DNA of 64,000 bases from Methylobacterium sp. J-070 (GTDB lineage: Bacteria; Pseudomonadota; Alphaproteobacteria; Rhizobiales; Beijerinckiaceae). Of the stretch, positions 8,980 through 16,875 are shown one piece after another. Below the pieces are notes generated by a model that saw only the letters and a program-made list of their open reading frames with translations, had not been told where the DNA came from and did no database searches. Every line of letters starts with the position of its first letter. Positions within the stretch are counted from its first letter, which is position 1. A program made the translations under genes and the position numbers. The DNA lies in the NCBI RefSeq assembly GCF_022829385.1, contig NZ_JAKSXX010000123.1, positions 248,001 through 312,000 of the forward strand, in the 5' to 3' direction.

Positions 8980-10198
8980 AGGGGCTGAACGGGACCGGCT
9001 TCGGGGCATCGGGGGATTGCCAGAGCACGTCGAAGCCGCGCTTCTCGTTGACCGACCCGATGAAGACCCCGCGGGAGACGTAATTGTTCTCCCCCGTCAT
9101 GGTCAGCGTGTAGCCGGACGGGTCGTCGAAGCGCAGGCCCGCGAAGGCCTTGCGCACCTCCGGGACCGCGAAGGAGCCGGCCTTGGCGGCGGCGAGCGCC
9201 CAGAGATGGACGCTGTCGTAGGCCGAGACCATCGGGTCGATCACCGTATCGGCGCTGAACGGGACGTTCTTGGCCTTCACGTAGGACGCCCAGTCGGACA
9301 GGAACGTCGTGTTCCGCGCGCTTTTGGCGGCCTGGAGATAGGCCCAGCAGTTCAGGTGGCCGACGAGCTTGCCGGTATCGAGCCCTTCGAGATCGGCCTC
9401 CACCATGTCGAGGCCGAGGATCGGCACGTCGGTGGCGCTGATGCCCTGGTTGGCGAACTCGCGCAGGAAGTCGGGGATCGAAGATCCGACGACGGTGAGC
9501 ACCACGATCGGCTGGCCGCCGGGCTGGCTGGCGAAGCTGCGCACCTGGTTCACCAGCGTCTGGAAGTTGGAGAAGCCGAAGGGCACGTATTCCTCGCGCC
9601 ACGCGGTCTCGGGGATGCCCTTGCCCGTCCAGTAGCCCTTCAGCTGCTTGTTGATGGTGCGTGGCCAGACGTAGTCCGAGCCGATCATGAAGAAGCGCTT
9701 CGCGCCGACCCCGTCCGGGCCCATCAGGTAGTCCACCGCCGGCAGCACGGAGCTGGCGGGCGGCGAATTCACGTAGACGACGCTCTTGGAATTCTCGTCG
9801 CCCTCGAAGTGGAGCGGGTAGAACAGCAAGCCGTCGTTCTGCTCGACCACCGGCAGCACCGACTTGCGCGACACGGAGGTCCAGCACCCGAACAGGGCGG
9901 CGACCTTCTCCTGCTGCAGCATCTGCCGCCCGACCTGCGCGTAGAGCGGCCAGTCCGAGGCGGGATCGGAGGTCACCACCTCGATCTGGCGGCCGTTGAC
10001 GCCGCCGCGGCCGTTGATCTCGTCGGCCGCCATGCGGACCACGTGGTTCAGCCGGCCCTCGAGATTGGCCATCGTGCCGGAGGACGAGAACAGGCAGCCG
10101 AGCTTGACGGTGTCGGCGGCGTAGGCCGGCCGGATGAGAGCCGGCGCCGCGAGAAGCGCCGCCGTGCCGACGAAGCTGCGCCGCGTGAGATGCGTCAT
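8972..10198 (-). CDS. urtA: Urea/short-chain amide ABC transporter substrate-binding protein UrtA/FmdD-like
   Basis: A 408-residue periplasmic type I binding protein. The start at 10198 gives MTHLTRRSFVGTAALLAAPA, a twin-arginine-like signal (RRSFVG) ending at AYA; a start six codons upstream (10216) is also possible. The mature protein shows the urea/amide-binding family pattern: LFSSSGTMANLEGRL, DPASDWPLYAQ, ALFGCWTSVSRKSVLPVVE, LLFYPLHFEGDENS and VDYLMG. It is the first gene of the urtABCDE-fmdA operon. Because the operon ends in a formamidase, the ligand may be formamide or another short amide rather than urea itself. Confidence 0.9.
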   Translation of the reverse strand: MTHLTRRSFVGTAALLAAPALIRPAYAADTVKLGCLFSSSGTMANLEGRLNHVVRMAADEINGRGGVNGRQIEVVTSDPASDWPLYAQVGRQMLQQEKVAALFGCWTSVSRKSVLPVVEQNDGLLFYPLHFEGDENSKSVVYVNSPPASSVLPAVDYLMGPDGVGAKRFFMIGSDYVWPRTINKQLKGYWTGKGIPETAWREEYVPFGFSNFQTLVNQVRSFASQPGGQPIVVLTVVGSSIPDFLREFANQGISATDVPILGLDMVEADLEGLDTGKLVGHLNCWAYLQAAKSARNTTFLSDWASYVKAKNVPFSADTVIDPMVSAYDSVHLWALAAAKAGSFAVPEVRKAFAGLRFDDPSGYTLTMTGENNYVSRGVFIGSVNEKRGFDVLWQSPDAPKPVPFSPYG

Positions 10199-10885
10199 CG
10201 ACCCCGAAGCCCCCATGGAATGCGGACGCGATTGTCGGTCGGCGTCCGGAAGACGGGAAGGTCAAAGAGGCTGCAGGTCGGCGAGGACTTTGCGCATATT
10301 GGCAGCATTTGTGCGCGCGACGGGCGGTCCTCGACGGAGAACGTCAAAATTATCGTATCGGATCTTACGTCTCGCGACTGCCGGATGACGCATCGCGTGG
10401 GGCGACGCGGCCGCAGACCGAGGTGCGGCCCTCTGCCCGCTCGGGTTCCGATGCGCGCATCGTCGCGCTGAGACCGACGCTGATGACGGAGCGCGACAGG
10501 CCCCCTCTTCCGCACGGGAGAGGGGACCCGCGCCCCTTCACGCTGCCCGGCCCGCCGAGACCTCAAACCTGTCTCGCCCCCGCCGCGGGCATGCCCGGCG
10601 TCTCAACAGATCGTGAGGGTGCGGCCGGCGGGGCCGCTCAACCGACGGTGGGGGCGCCGATGGCACGCTTCTTGTGAAGATCCCACCAGCGCAGCGTCGC
10701 CCCCGGCGGCGGCTACAGGTTGGCGTGCCGTCGAGACCATGAGGTGCCGGGTGACCGGATCTCATCGACCGCCACGACACCGACCACCAGACCCTGTCCC
10801 GAGCCACACAACCCCGCGCGTCCGGTGGGGCGCCGGCACGCACCGTCCGTAAGACCCTGACATCCGCCTCCCGAGGAGAGCCGAT
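10199..10885. promoter_or_regulatory. Divergent promoter region between urt-fmdA operon and SsuA-type ABC operon
   Basis: About 690 bp without a credible gene between two divergent nitrogen-import operons. The segment 10320-10375 is locally AT-richer (AAAATTATCGTATCGGATC) and is a reasonable place for the urtA promoter. A palindrome at 10502-10525 is listed separately. No riboswitch, NtrC-type tandem site or sigma-54 element (GG-N10-GC) could be assigned with confidence by eye. Confidence 0.45.
10502..10525. repeat. REP-like GC-rich palindrome
   Basis: CCCCTCT and AGAGGGG form a perfect 7-bp stem around a 10-nt loop, in a pyrimidine-rich context resembling the dispersed CCCCTCTCCCGC..GGGAGAGGGG palindromes common in Methylobacterium genomes. 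It lies mid-way in the divergent intergenic region and is not followed by a T-tract. Confidence 0.45.
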
Positions 10886-11938
10886 ATGTGCGACCGTCAC
10901 GGCGATTACCGCGTCCCCGACTTCGCGCGGTTCAAGCCCAGCCGCAGGCGCTTCCTCGGCGGCACCGCCGCCGCACTCACCCTGGCGGTGGGCCCGGGCA
11001 TGGTCGGCCGCGCCGCGGCGGCCACCGGCATCCGGGCGACCCACGGGACCGGGTTCTGCAACCTCAACTTCTTCCTGGCCGAGGCGATGCAGCTCGCCAA
11101 GGATGACGGCCTCACCATCGATTTCGTGAACACCCCGACCTTCTCGGATCAGGTCACCTTCCTCGGCATGGGCCAGGTCGATGCCGGCGTGATGCCGTAT
11201 ACGAGCTTCATGGCCCTCTACGACGCGGGCGCCCCGGTGAAGATCGTGGCGGGCGGCGGCATCGAGGGCTGCGTGCTGGTGGCCCAGCCGGGCCTCGACA
11301 GCCCGGAGAAGCTCAAGGGCAAGACGCTCGGCACCTTCCAGCTCGATACGCTGGAGGTGCTGCCCTACGACTGGCTGAAGAAGAACGGCGTCGCCTTCAA
11401 GGACATCACGGTCCGCTACATGGGCTCGACCCCGGAGGCCGTGGAGGCCTTCCGTGCCGGCGCCCTCGACATCATCTCGACCATCGAGCCCTACGGCACC
11501 GCGCTGCTCACCGACGTGAAGGGCGCCGTGAAGCTCTCCGACGGCACCGACATCTACGGCAAGGGCTACACCGACTGCGTGCTCGCCGTACGCAACGAGC
11601 TGATCGCCAAGAACCCCGGTGCGGTCAGAGCCCTGATCAAGGGCATGATGAAGGCGCAGGCCCTGGCCGAGGGCGACCCCCAGTCCGCCCTGAACACCCT
11701 CGTCGGCTCCTACTACAAGACCTCCATGAGCAACGCCCAGCTCGCCATGGGCCGGCAGCCCTCGGTGGTGGACGCCCGCAACCAGACGCAGTTCATCCTC
11801 GACCGGACCGATTCCGTCGCCGAGATGGGCTACATCAAGAAAAAGCCCGGCCGCGACGCGATCGACTGGACGCTCCTGGAGCAGGTCATCGCCGAGAACC
11901 CGGATCTCTACGGCAAGCTCAAGCTGAAGTCGGCCTGA
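10886..11938 (+). CDS. ABC transporter substrate-binding protein, SsuA/TauA/NMT1-like
   Basis: A 350-residue periplasmic binding protein. A twin-arginine signal (KPSRRRFLGGTAAALTLAV, about residues 17-35) is followed by a mature domain of the NMT1/THI5-like fold: SDQVTFLGMGQVDAGVMPYTSF, then KLKGKTLGTFQLDTLEVLPYDWLKKNG and STPEAVEAFRAGALDIISTIEPYG. Relatives bind nitrate, sulfonates, taurine, pyrimidines or other small aromatics. It heads an operon with permease and ATPase genes and then hydrolases, so the ligand is probably the substrate of the amidohydrolase at 13684. The start is backed by CGAGGAGAG before the ATG. Confidence 0.88.
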   Translation: MCDRHGDYRVPDFARFKPSRRRFLGGTAAALTLAVGPGMVGRAAAATGIRATHGTGFCNLNFFLAEAMQLAKDDGLTIDFVNTPTFSDQVTFLGMGQVDAGVMPYTSFMALYDAGAPVKIVAGGGIEGCVLVAQPGLDSPEKLKGKTLGTFQLDTLEVLPYDWLKKNGVAFKDITVRYMGSTPEAVEAFRAGALDIISTIEPYGTALLTDVKGAVKLSDGTDIYGKGYTDCVLAVRNELIAKNPGAVRALIKGMMKAQALAEGDPQSALNTLVGSYYKTSMSNAQLAMGRQPSVVDARNQTQFILDRTDSVAEMGYIKKKPGRDAIDWTLLEQVIAENPDLYGKLKLKSA

Positions 11939-11943
11939 GCGGC

Positions 11944-12873
11944 ATGGCCGTCGATCTCGCCCGCGCACCCGCCGTCCCGCACGGCCCGGCGCGCCTCCCC
12001 CTAATCCAGCGCATCGCGCTGCCCGAAGGCCTCGTCCCGCTCCTGCAGCGGACCGGCTGGATGCTGGTCTCGGTCGGCTGCTTCGCCGGCCTGTGGGAGC
12101 TGCTCTGGGCGTTCGGCATCGCCGATGCCAAGCTGCTGCCGCCGCCGCACATCTTCCTCGGCAACCTCGTCGAGCAGGCGCGCTTCTTCAACACCGCCCA
12201 GCGCTGGCAGATCGGCACCGGCATGAATGCCGGCCCGAGCCCCGCCATGGCGGTCCTGATCACCGTGCTCGCCTCCACGGGCCGGGTGCTGGCGGGCCTG
12301 TTCCTGGCCGCGACCCTGTCGATCCTGGTCGGCGTGGCGATCCGCTACGTCGTGCTGGTCGAGCGGCTGACCTTGCCGACCATCACGCTGCTCGCCCCGG
12401 TCTCGCCGATCGCGTGGCTGCCGGTGGCGATCTTCATGTTCGGCATCGGCAACGCCCCGGCGATCTTCATGGTGTTCATCGCCCTGTTCTTCACGATGGT
12501 CCTCTCGACAATCCACCAGATCGACGGGGTCAACCGGAACTACATCAACGTCGCCCGGACCATGGGGGCGTCGAAGCGCCAGATCTACGCCCGGGTGATC
12601 GTGCCGGCGATCCTGCCGGGGCTGCTGGCAGTGTTGCGCCTCAACCTGTTCGGCGCCTGGATGGTGGTGCTCGTCGCGGAGGCGACCGGCGTCGGCTACG
12701 GGCTCGGCCAGGTGATCATGCTGGCGCGCAACACCTTCAACCCGTCGCTCGTGTTCTTCACCATCACGCTGATCGGCCTGCTCGGCTTCGCCTTCGACCT
12801 GCTGTTCCGGGTCGTCCAGCGGCGGATGCTCTACTGGCTGCCGCGCGACGCGGGGTCGTCCCTTGGCCTCTGA
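11944..12873 (+). CDS. ABC transporter permease, SsuC/TauC-like
   Basis: A 309-residue inner-membrane permease of the BPD_transp_1 type with about six membrane helices. The EAA coupling loop is NVARTMGASKRQIYARVIVPAILPG (about residues 200-224), followed by LRLNLFGAWMVVLVAEATG, the family-typical W..VVAE segment. An extended N-terminus of about 40 residues precedes the first helix. It starts five bases after the binding-protein stop and its end overlaps the ATPase gene by 11 bases, so the three genes are one unit. Confidence 0.9.
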   Translation: MAVDLARAPAVPHGPARLPLIQRIALPEGLVPLLQRTGWMLVSVGCFAGLWELLWAFGIADAKLLPPPHIFLGNLVEQARFFNTAQRWQIGTGMNAGPSPAMAVLITVLASTGRVLAGLFLAATLSILVGVAIRYVVLVERLTLPTITLLAPVSPIAWLPVAIFMFGIGNAPAIFMVFIALFFTMVLSTIHQIDGVNRNYINVARTMGASKRQIYARVIVPAILPGLLAVLRLNLFGAWMVVLVAEATGVGYGLGQVIMLARNTFNPSLVFFTITLIGLLGFAFDLLFRVVQRRMLYWLPRDAGSSLGL

Positions 12874-13669
12874 CCCCGCTGCCGTCGACGCCGTCTCCTG
12901 CCGGGGCGTCGCCAAGGTCTGGGCGGCCGGCACCGCCCGCGCCCACGAGGCCCTGCGCGACATCGACCTCACCGTGCGGCCGGGCGAGTTCGTGGTGTTC
13001 CTCGGCCCCTCCGGCTGCGGGAAGAGCACGCTGCTCTACCTGATCGCCGGGCTGGAACCTGCCTCCGGGGGCGAGCTCCTGGCCTTCGGCGAGGCCGTCA
13101 CCGGCCCGTCGCCCGAGCGCAGCCTGATCTTCCAAGAGACCTCGCTGCTGCCCTGGCTCAGCGTCTGGCAGAACGTCAGCTTCGGCCTGTCGCTGAAGGG
13201 CGTGCCGGAGGCCGAGCGCCGAAGCATCGCCCGGGCCGCGCTCCAGCGGGTCGGCCTCGCCGAGGCCTTCGACAAGCGCCCCGACGAGCTGTCCGGCGGC
13301 ATGCGCCAGCGCGTGGCGGTGGCCCGGGCGCTCGCCATGCGCCCGAAGGTCCTGCTGATGGACGAGCCCTTCGCGGCCCTCGACGTCCAGACCCGCCAGA
13401 AGATGCAGGACTTCCTCCTCGACGTCTGGCGCGACAGCGGCGCCTCGGTGCTGTTCGTGACCCACCACATCGACGAGGCGGTGGCGCTCGCCGACCGGGT
13501 GGTGGTGTTCACCGCCCGGCCCGGGCGGATCAAGACGATCGTGCGCAACGACCTCGCCCGCCCGCGCGACCCGTTCTCGCCCGAGGCCGAGGCGATGCGG
13601 CGGCATCTCACCGAGCTCCTGCGCGACGAGGTCGACCGGGCCTTCGCCGAGCAGGAAGCGCTCGTCTGA
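12863..13669 (+). CDS. ABC transporter ATPase, SsuB/TauB-like
   Basis: A 268-residue ABC ATPase. Walker A is GPSGCGKST (residues 48-56), the signature is LSGGMRQRVAVARAL, Walker B is VLLMDEPFAALD, and the H-loop is FVTHHIDEAVALADRVVV. The pattern is that of the nitrate/sulfonate/taurine subfamily. The start is TTG inside the end of the permease gene, preceded by GCGGGGTCG; no in-frame ATG precedes the conserved domain. It energises the permease at 11944. Confidence 0.91.
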   Translation: MASDPAAVDAVSCRGVAKVWAAGTARAHEALRDIDLTVRPGEFVVFLGPSGCGKSTLLYLIAGLEPASGGELLAFGEAVTGPSPERSLIFQETSLLPWLSVWQNVSFGLSLKGVPEAERRSIARAALQRVGLAEAFDKRPDELSGGMRQRVAVARALAMRPKVLLMDEPFAALDVQTRQKMQDFLLDVWRDSGASVLFVTHHIDEAVALADRVVVFTARPGRIKTIVRNDLARPRDPFSPEAEAMRRHLTELLRDEVDRAFAEQEALV

Positions 13670-13683
13670 CGCAATCTTCCCTC

Positions 13684-15240
13684 ATGACGGACCGAAGCAT
13701 GGCCACCTCGCTGATCCGCAGCCGGCGGATGATCACCCGCACCCTCGACCACGACCGCTGGGAGGAGATCGCCGACGGCGCGGTGCTCCAGAAGGACGGG
13801 ATCATCGAGGCGGTCGGCACCTACGCGGACCTGCGCGCCCGCTACCCCGACGCCCCCGTGATCGGCTCGGGCCGCGAGATCCTGCTGCCGGGCTTCGTCA
13901 ACGGCCACCACCATGTCGGCCTGACGCCGGTGCAGCTCGGCTCCCCCGACATGCCGCTGGAACTGTGGTTCGTCACCCGCATGGTGGCGCGCAACCTGAA
14001 CCTCTACCTCGACACGCTGTATTCGGCCTTCGAGATGGTCGGCTCCGGCATCACCACGGTCCAGCACATCCACGGCTGGATGCCCGGGAGCCTGGAGGAG
14101 GTCGAGGCGCGCTCCAACGAGGTGCTGCGCGCCTATCGCGACATCGGCATGCGGGTCTCGTACTGCTTCGCGGTCCGCGACCAGAACCGCCTCGTCTACC
14201 AGGCCGACAGGGACTTCGTGGCGAGCCTGCCGGCGCCGCTGCAGGATCCGATGAAGCGCTGGTTCGAGCGCTTCCAGATGTCCCTGGAGGACAATTTTTC
14301 CCTGTTCCGCAGCCTGCATGCCGGCCAAGAGGGCGCCTCGCGGGCGAAGGTCCAGCTCGCGCCCGCCAACCTGCACTGGTGCTCGGACGCCGCCCTCGAA
14401 GGGCTGGCGGGTCTGTCCGAGTCCTACGACGTGCCGATGCACATGCACCTCGTCGAGACCGCCTACCAGAAGGCCTACGCGGAGAAGCGTGGCGGCGGGA
14501 CGGCGGTCGAGTATCTCGACCGGTTCGGCATGCTCGGGCCGCGCCTGACGCTCGGCCACGGGGTCTGGCTGAACGAATCCGACATCGACCGGGTCGCCGC
14601 GACCGGCACCTGCATCTGCCACAACTGCTCGTCGAACTTCCGGCTGCGCTCGGGCGTGGCGGCGCTCAACCGCTTCGAGGCCAAGGGGATCAACACGGCG
14701 ATCGGCCTCGACGAGGCCGGCATCAACGACGACCGCGACATGCTCCAGGAGATGCGCCTCGTGCTCCGCGCCCATCGGGTGCCCGGGATGGACGAGGCCG
14801 ACGTGCCCGGCATGGCCCAGGTGCTGCGGATGGCCACCGTCGGCGGCGCCCGCACCACCCCCTACGGCGACAGCCTGGGCACGATCGCGGTCGGCAAGGG
14901 CGCCGACATGGTCCTGATCGATTGGGACCAGATCGCCTATCCCTACCTCGACCCGGAGACGCCGCTCCTCGACGCGGTGATCCAGCGGGCCAAGACCGGG
15001 GGCGTCACCACGGTGCTGTGCGAGGGCGAGGTGCTCTACGCGGACGGGCGCTTCACCCGGGTCGACCGGGACGCCGCCCTGAAGGCACTCCACGACGACC
15101 TGTCGCGGGCGCTTTCGGACGACGAGGTCGAGCGGCGCCAGCTGTCCAAGGCGCTCCTGCCCCACGCGCGGCGCTTCTACGCCGACTACATCGACCCGTC
15201 GCGGCACGAGCCGTTCTACCGGCCGAGCTCCCGCGTCTGA
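13684..15240 (+). CDS. Metal-dependent amidohydrolase (8-oxoguanine deaminase/AtzB-TrzN-like)
   Basis: A 518-residue amidohydrolase-superfamily enzyme with a TIM barrel flanked by a beta-sandwich. Metal-site residues visible are the HxH in GFVNGHHHVG (about residues 76-82), the histidine of MHMHLVET, the histidine of LTLGHGVWLNESDI and the aspartate of IGLDEAGINDD. The C-terminal TPYGDSLGTIAVGKGADMVLID is the family strand returning to the sandwich. Relatives deaminate guanine or 8-oxoguanine or hydrolyse s-triazines. At 518 residues it is longer than the usual 440-480. Neighbours (ABC importer, racemase-like proteins, ureido amidohydrolase) suggest an N-heterocycle substrate. The ATG at 13702 is an alternative start. 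Exact substrate unknown. Confidence 0.85.
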   Translation: MTDRSMATSLIRSRRMITRTLDHDRWEEIADGAVLQKDGIIEAVGTYADLRARYPDAPVIGSGREILLPGFVNGHHHVGLTPVQLGSPDMPLELWFVTRMVARNLNLYLDTLYSAFEMVGSGITTVQHIHGWMPGSLEEVEARSNEVLRAYRDIGMRVSYCFAVRDQNRLVYQADRDFVASLPAPLQDPMKRWFERFQMSLEDNFSLFRSLHAGQEGASRAKVQLAPANLHWCSDAALEGLAGLSESYDVPMHMHLVETAYQKAYAEKRGGGTAVEYLDRFGMLGPRLTLGHGVWLNESDIDRVAATGTCICHNCSSNFRLRSGVAALNRFEAKGINTAIGLDEAGINDDRDMLQEMRLVLRAHRVPGMDEADVPGMAQVLRMATVGGARTTPYGDSLGTIAVGKGADMVLIDWDQIAYPYLDPETPLLDAVIQRAKTGGVTTVLCEGEVLYADGRFTRVDRDAALKALHDDLSRALSDDEVERRQLSKALLPHARRFYADYIDPSRHEPFYRPSSRV

Positions 15241-15243
15241 GGC

Positions 15244-16002
15244 GTGCGGCTCCTCCTCGTCAATCCGAACACCTCGGCCGCCATGACGGCTCGGATGGCG
15301 TCGGCGGCCGCCTCGGCGCTGGCCCCGGACGTCGCGCTCACCGCCCTGACGGCGGCCCGCGGCCTGCCCTACATCGCGAGCCGCGCGGAGGCGCAGCTCG
15401 CGGGGGCGGCTTTGCTGGAAACCCTGGCGGAGCATCAGGCCGGCTACGACGCCGCCGTGATCGCGGCCTTCGGCGATCCCGGGCTGATCGCGGCGCGCGA
15501 GCTGTTCGACCTGCCGGTCGTCGGCATGGCGGAGGCGGCGATGCTCACCGCCTGCCAGCTCGGCCAGCGCTTCGGCATCGTGACCTTCTCGGGTACGCTC
15601 CTGCCCTGGTACGAGGACGCGGTCGCGCTAACCGGCCTGTCGGCCCGCTGCGCCTGCGTCCGGGCGGTGACGGCGGCGTTCCGCTCGGTCGCGGAGGTGC
15701 AGCACGAGCTGGAAGCCGAGATCGTCGCCTTGGCCAACCGGGCCGTCACGGAGGACGGGGCCGACGCGGTGATCCTGGCCGGAGCCCCGCTCACCGGCCT
15801 CGCCGGGCGGGTCGCCGACGCGGTGCCGGTCCCCCTCGTCGATCCGCTGGCGGCCGCCCTCGGTCAGGCGCAGGCGCTGGTCCGGCTCGGGGCACGGCCG
15901 CCGCGGGCGGGCCGCTTCGCCCGGCCTCCCGCCAAGCCCGCCACCGGGCTGGCGCCGGCGCTGCGGCGCTGGATCGAGCACGAAGCCGGCGACGATGCGT
16001 GA
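15244..16002 (+). CDS. Asp/Glu/hydantoin racemase-family protein lacking both usual cysteines
   Basis: A 252-residue protein aligning along its length with hydantoin/allantoin racemases (HyuE/HpxA): LLLVNPNTSAAMT (residues 3-15), YDAAVIAAFGDPGL (68-81), GMAEAAMLTACQLGQRFGIVTFS (94-116) and DAVILAGAPLTGLA (174-187). The family racemises through two cysteines, in IACFGDPGL and in LGCAGM. Here these positions are Ala75 and Gly180, so the two-cysteine mechanism cannot operate. The last 45 residues are Arg/Pro/Ala rich. It starts with GTG three bases after the amidohydrolase stop, so it is probably co-translated. It may be a lyase, a decarboxylase or a binding protein instead. Confidence 0.78.
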   Translation: MRLLLVNPNTSAAMTARMASAAASALAPDVALTALTAARGLPYIASRAEAQLAGAALLETLAEHQAGYDAAVIAAFGDPGLIAARELFDLPVVGMAEAAMLTACQLGQRFGIVTFSGTLLPWYEDAVALTGLSARCACVRAVTAAFRSVAEVQHELEAEIVALANRAVTEDGADAVILAGAPLTGLAGRVADAVPVPLVDPLAAALGQAQALVRLGARPPRAGRFARPPAKPATGLAPALRRWIEHEAGDDA

Positions 16003-16004
16003 GG

Positions 16005-16739
16005 TCAGGCCCCGCGATCCGGCGCGAACACGCTGCCCCAGCCGGCGATCGCCGCGGTATCCAGTCCGGCAAGGTCCATCGCCTTCCACAGGCTGACCGC
16101 CACGGAATCGTAGACCGGGATCCCGAGCTCCGCCTCCAGGGCGGCCGCAACGGCGCCGCCCGCGAGATTGGTGCAGACGATGGCGGCCGCCTCGGCCCCC
16201 TCGGCCGCGACGGCGCGCACCATCCCGGCGATCTCGGCCTCCCCGGCTTCCGCGAAGGCGAAGTTCTCCGACAGGCCGAGATGCCGCTCGGCCGCGCAGT
16301 CGAGCCCGTCGGCGTGCCAGTTCGCCCGGATCCGCGCCTGCACGTCGCCCGTATAGGGCGTCACCAGCCCGACGCGCCGGATCCCGCGCCGCCGGAACAG
16401 GTCGCGGAAGGCGAGCGCCGAGGTCGAGGCCGGCACGCCGGTCTGCCGGGTGATCGCCGCGGACAGCGCCGCATCGTTGGCGAAGCCGAGCCACGCCCCC
16501 GCCGTGCCGTTCCACAGGATCGCGGCGACGCGGGCATCGGCGAGGAGTTCCGCGGCGGCGAGCATCGGCGCCTGGTCGAACTGCCCGAGCGCCGCCGCCG
16601 ACAAGCCGATCTGCGTCACCCGCAGGCGCGCGAAATGGGCTGTAATCCCGGGCTGGCCCGCCAGCATGCGCGCCGTCATGGGTTCGAGGACGCTGTTCGA
16701 GGACGGCGTCAGCATCCCGAGCCTGGTCGTCCGCGGCAT
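16005..16739 (-). CDS. Maleate cis-trans isomerase/arylmalonate decarboxylase-like protein
   Basis: A 244-residue Asp/Glu-racemase-superfamily protein beginning MPRTTRLGMLTPSSNSVLEP, the phosphate/carboxylate-binding start of maleate isomerases. The first catalytic position lies in ILWNGTAGAWLGF and carries no cysteine. The second, AAIVCTNLAGG, keeps it. A one-cysteine layout is also seen in arylmalonate decarboxylase. The start at 16739 has a strong GGGAGGGTGGAT leader. It is transcribed toward the hydantoin-racemase-like gene, and the two stop codons are only two bases apart. Role unknown; it probably acts on a carboxylate generated in the same pathway. Confidence 0.75.
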   Translation of the reverse strand: MPRTTRLGMLTPSSNSVLEPMTARMLAGQPGITAHFARLRVTQIGLSAAALGQFDQAPMLAAAELLADARVAAILWNGTAGAWLGFANDAALSAAITRQTGVPASTSALAFRDLFRRRGIRRVGLVTPYTGDVQARIRANWHADGLDCAAERHLGLSENFAFAEAGEAEIAGMVRAVAAEGAEAAAIVCTNLAGGAVAAALEAELGIPVYDSVAVSLWKAMDLAGLDTAAIAGWGSVFAPDRGA

Positions 16740-16875
16740 ATCCACCCTCCCGCCCTGTCTCCCGCGCGGATCGTGACGCGCCCGGCCGTCGCCGCGTGGC
16801 AAGGACCGTTCCGGTGCGGGCGGCACGGAAGTGGCAGCGCGGCCGAGACGTGGTTCGGCTTGATGAGGCATCGGG

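Noticed and set aside
10613..10852. Small plus-strand gene in the divergent intergenic region
   Set aside because: Arg/Pro-rich translation, no ribosome binding site and no conserved features.
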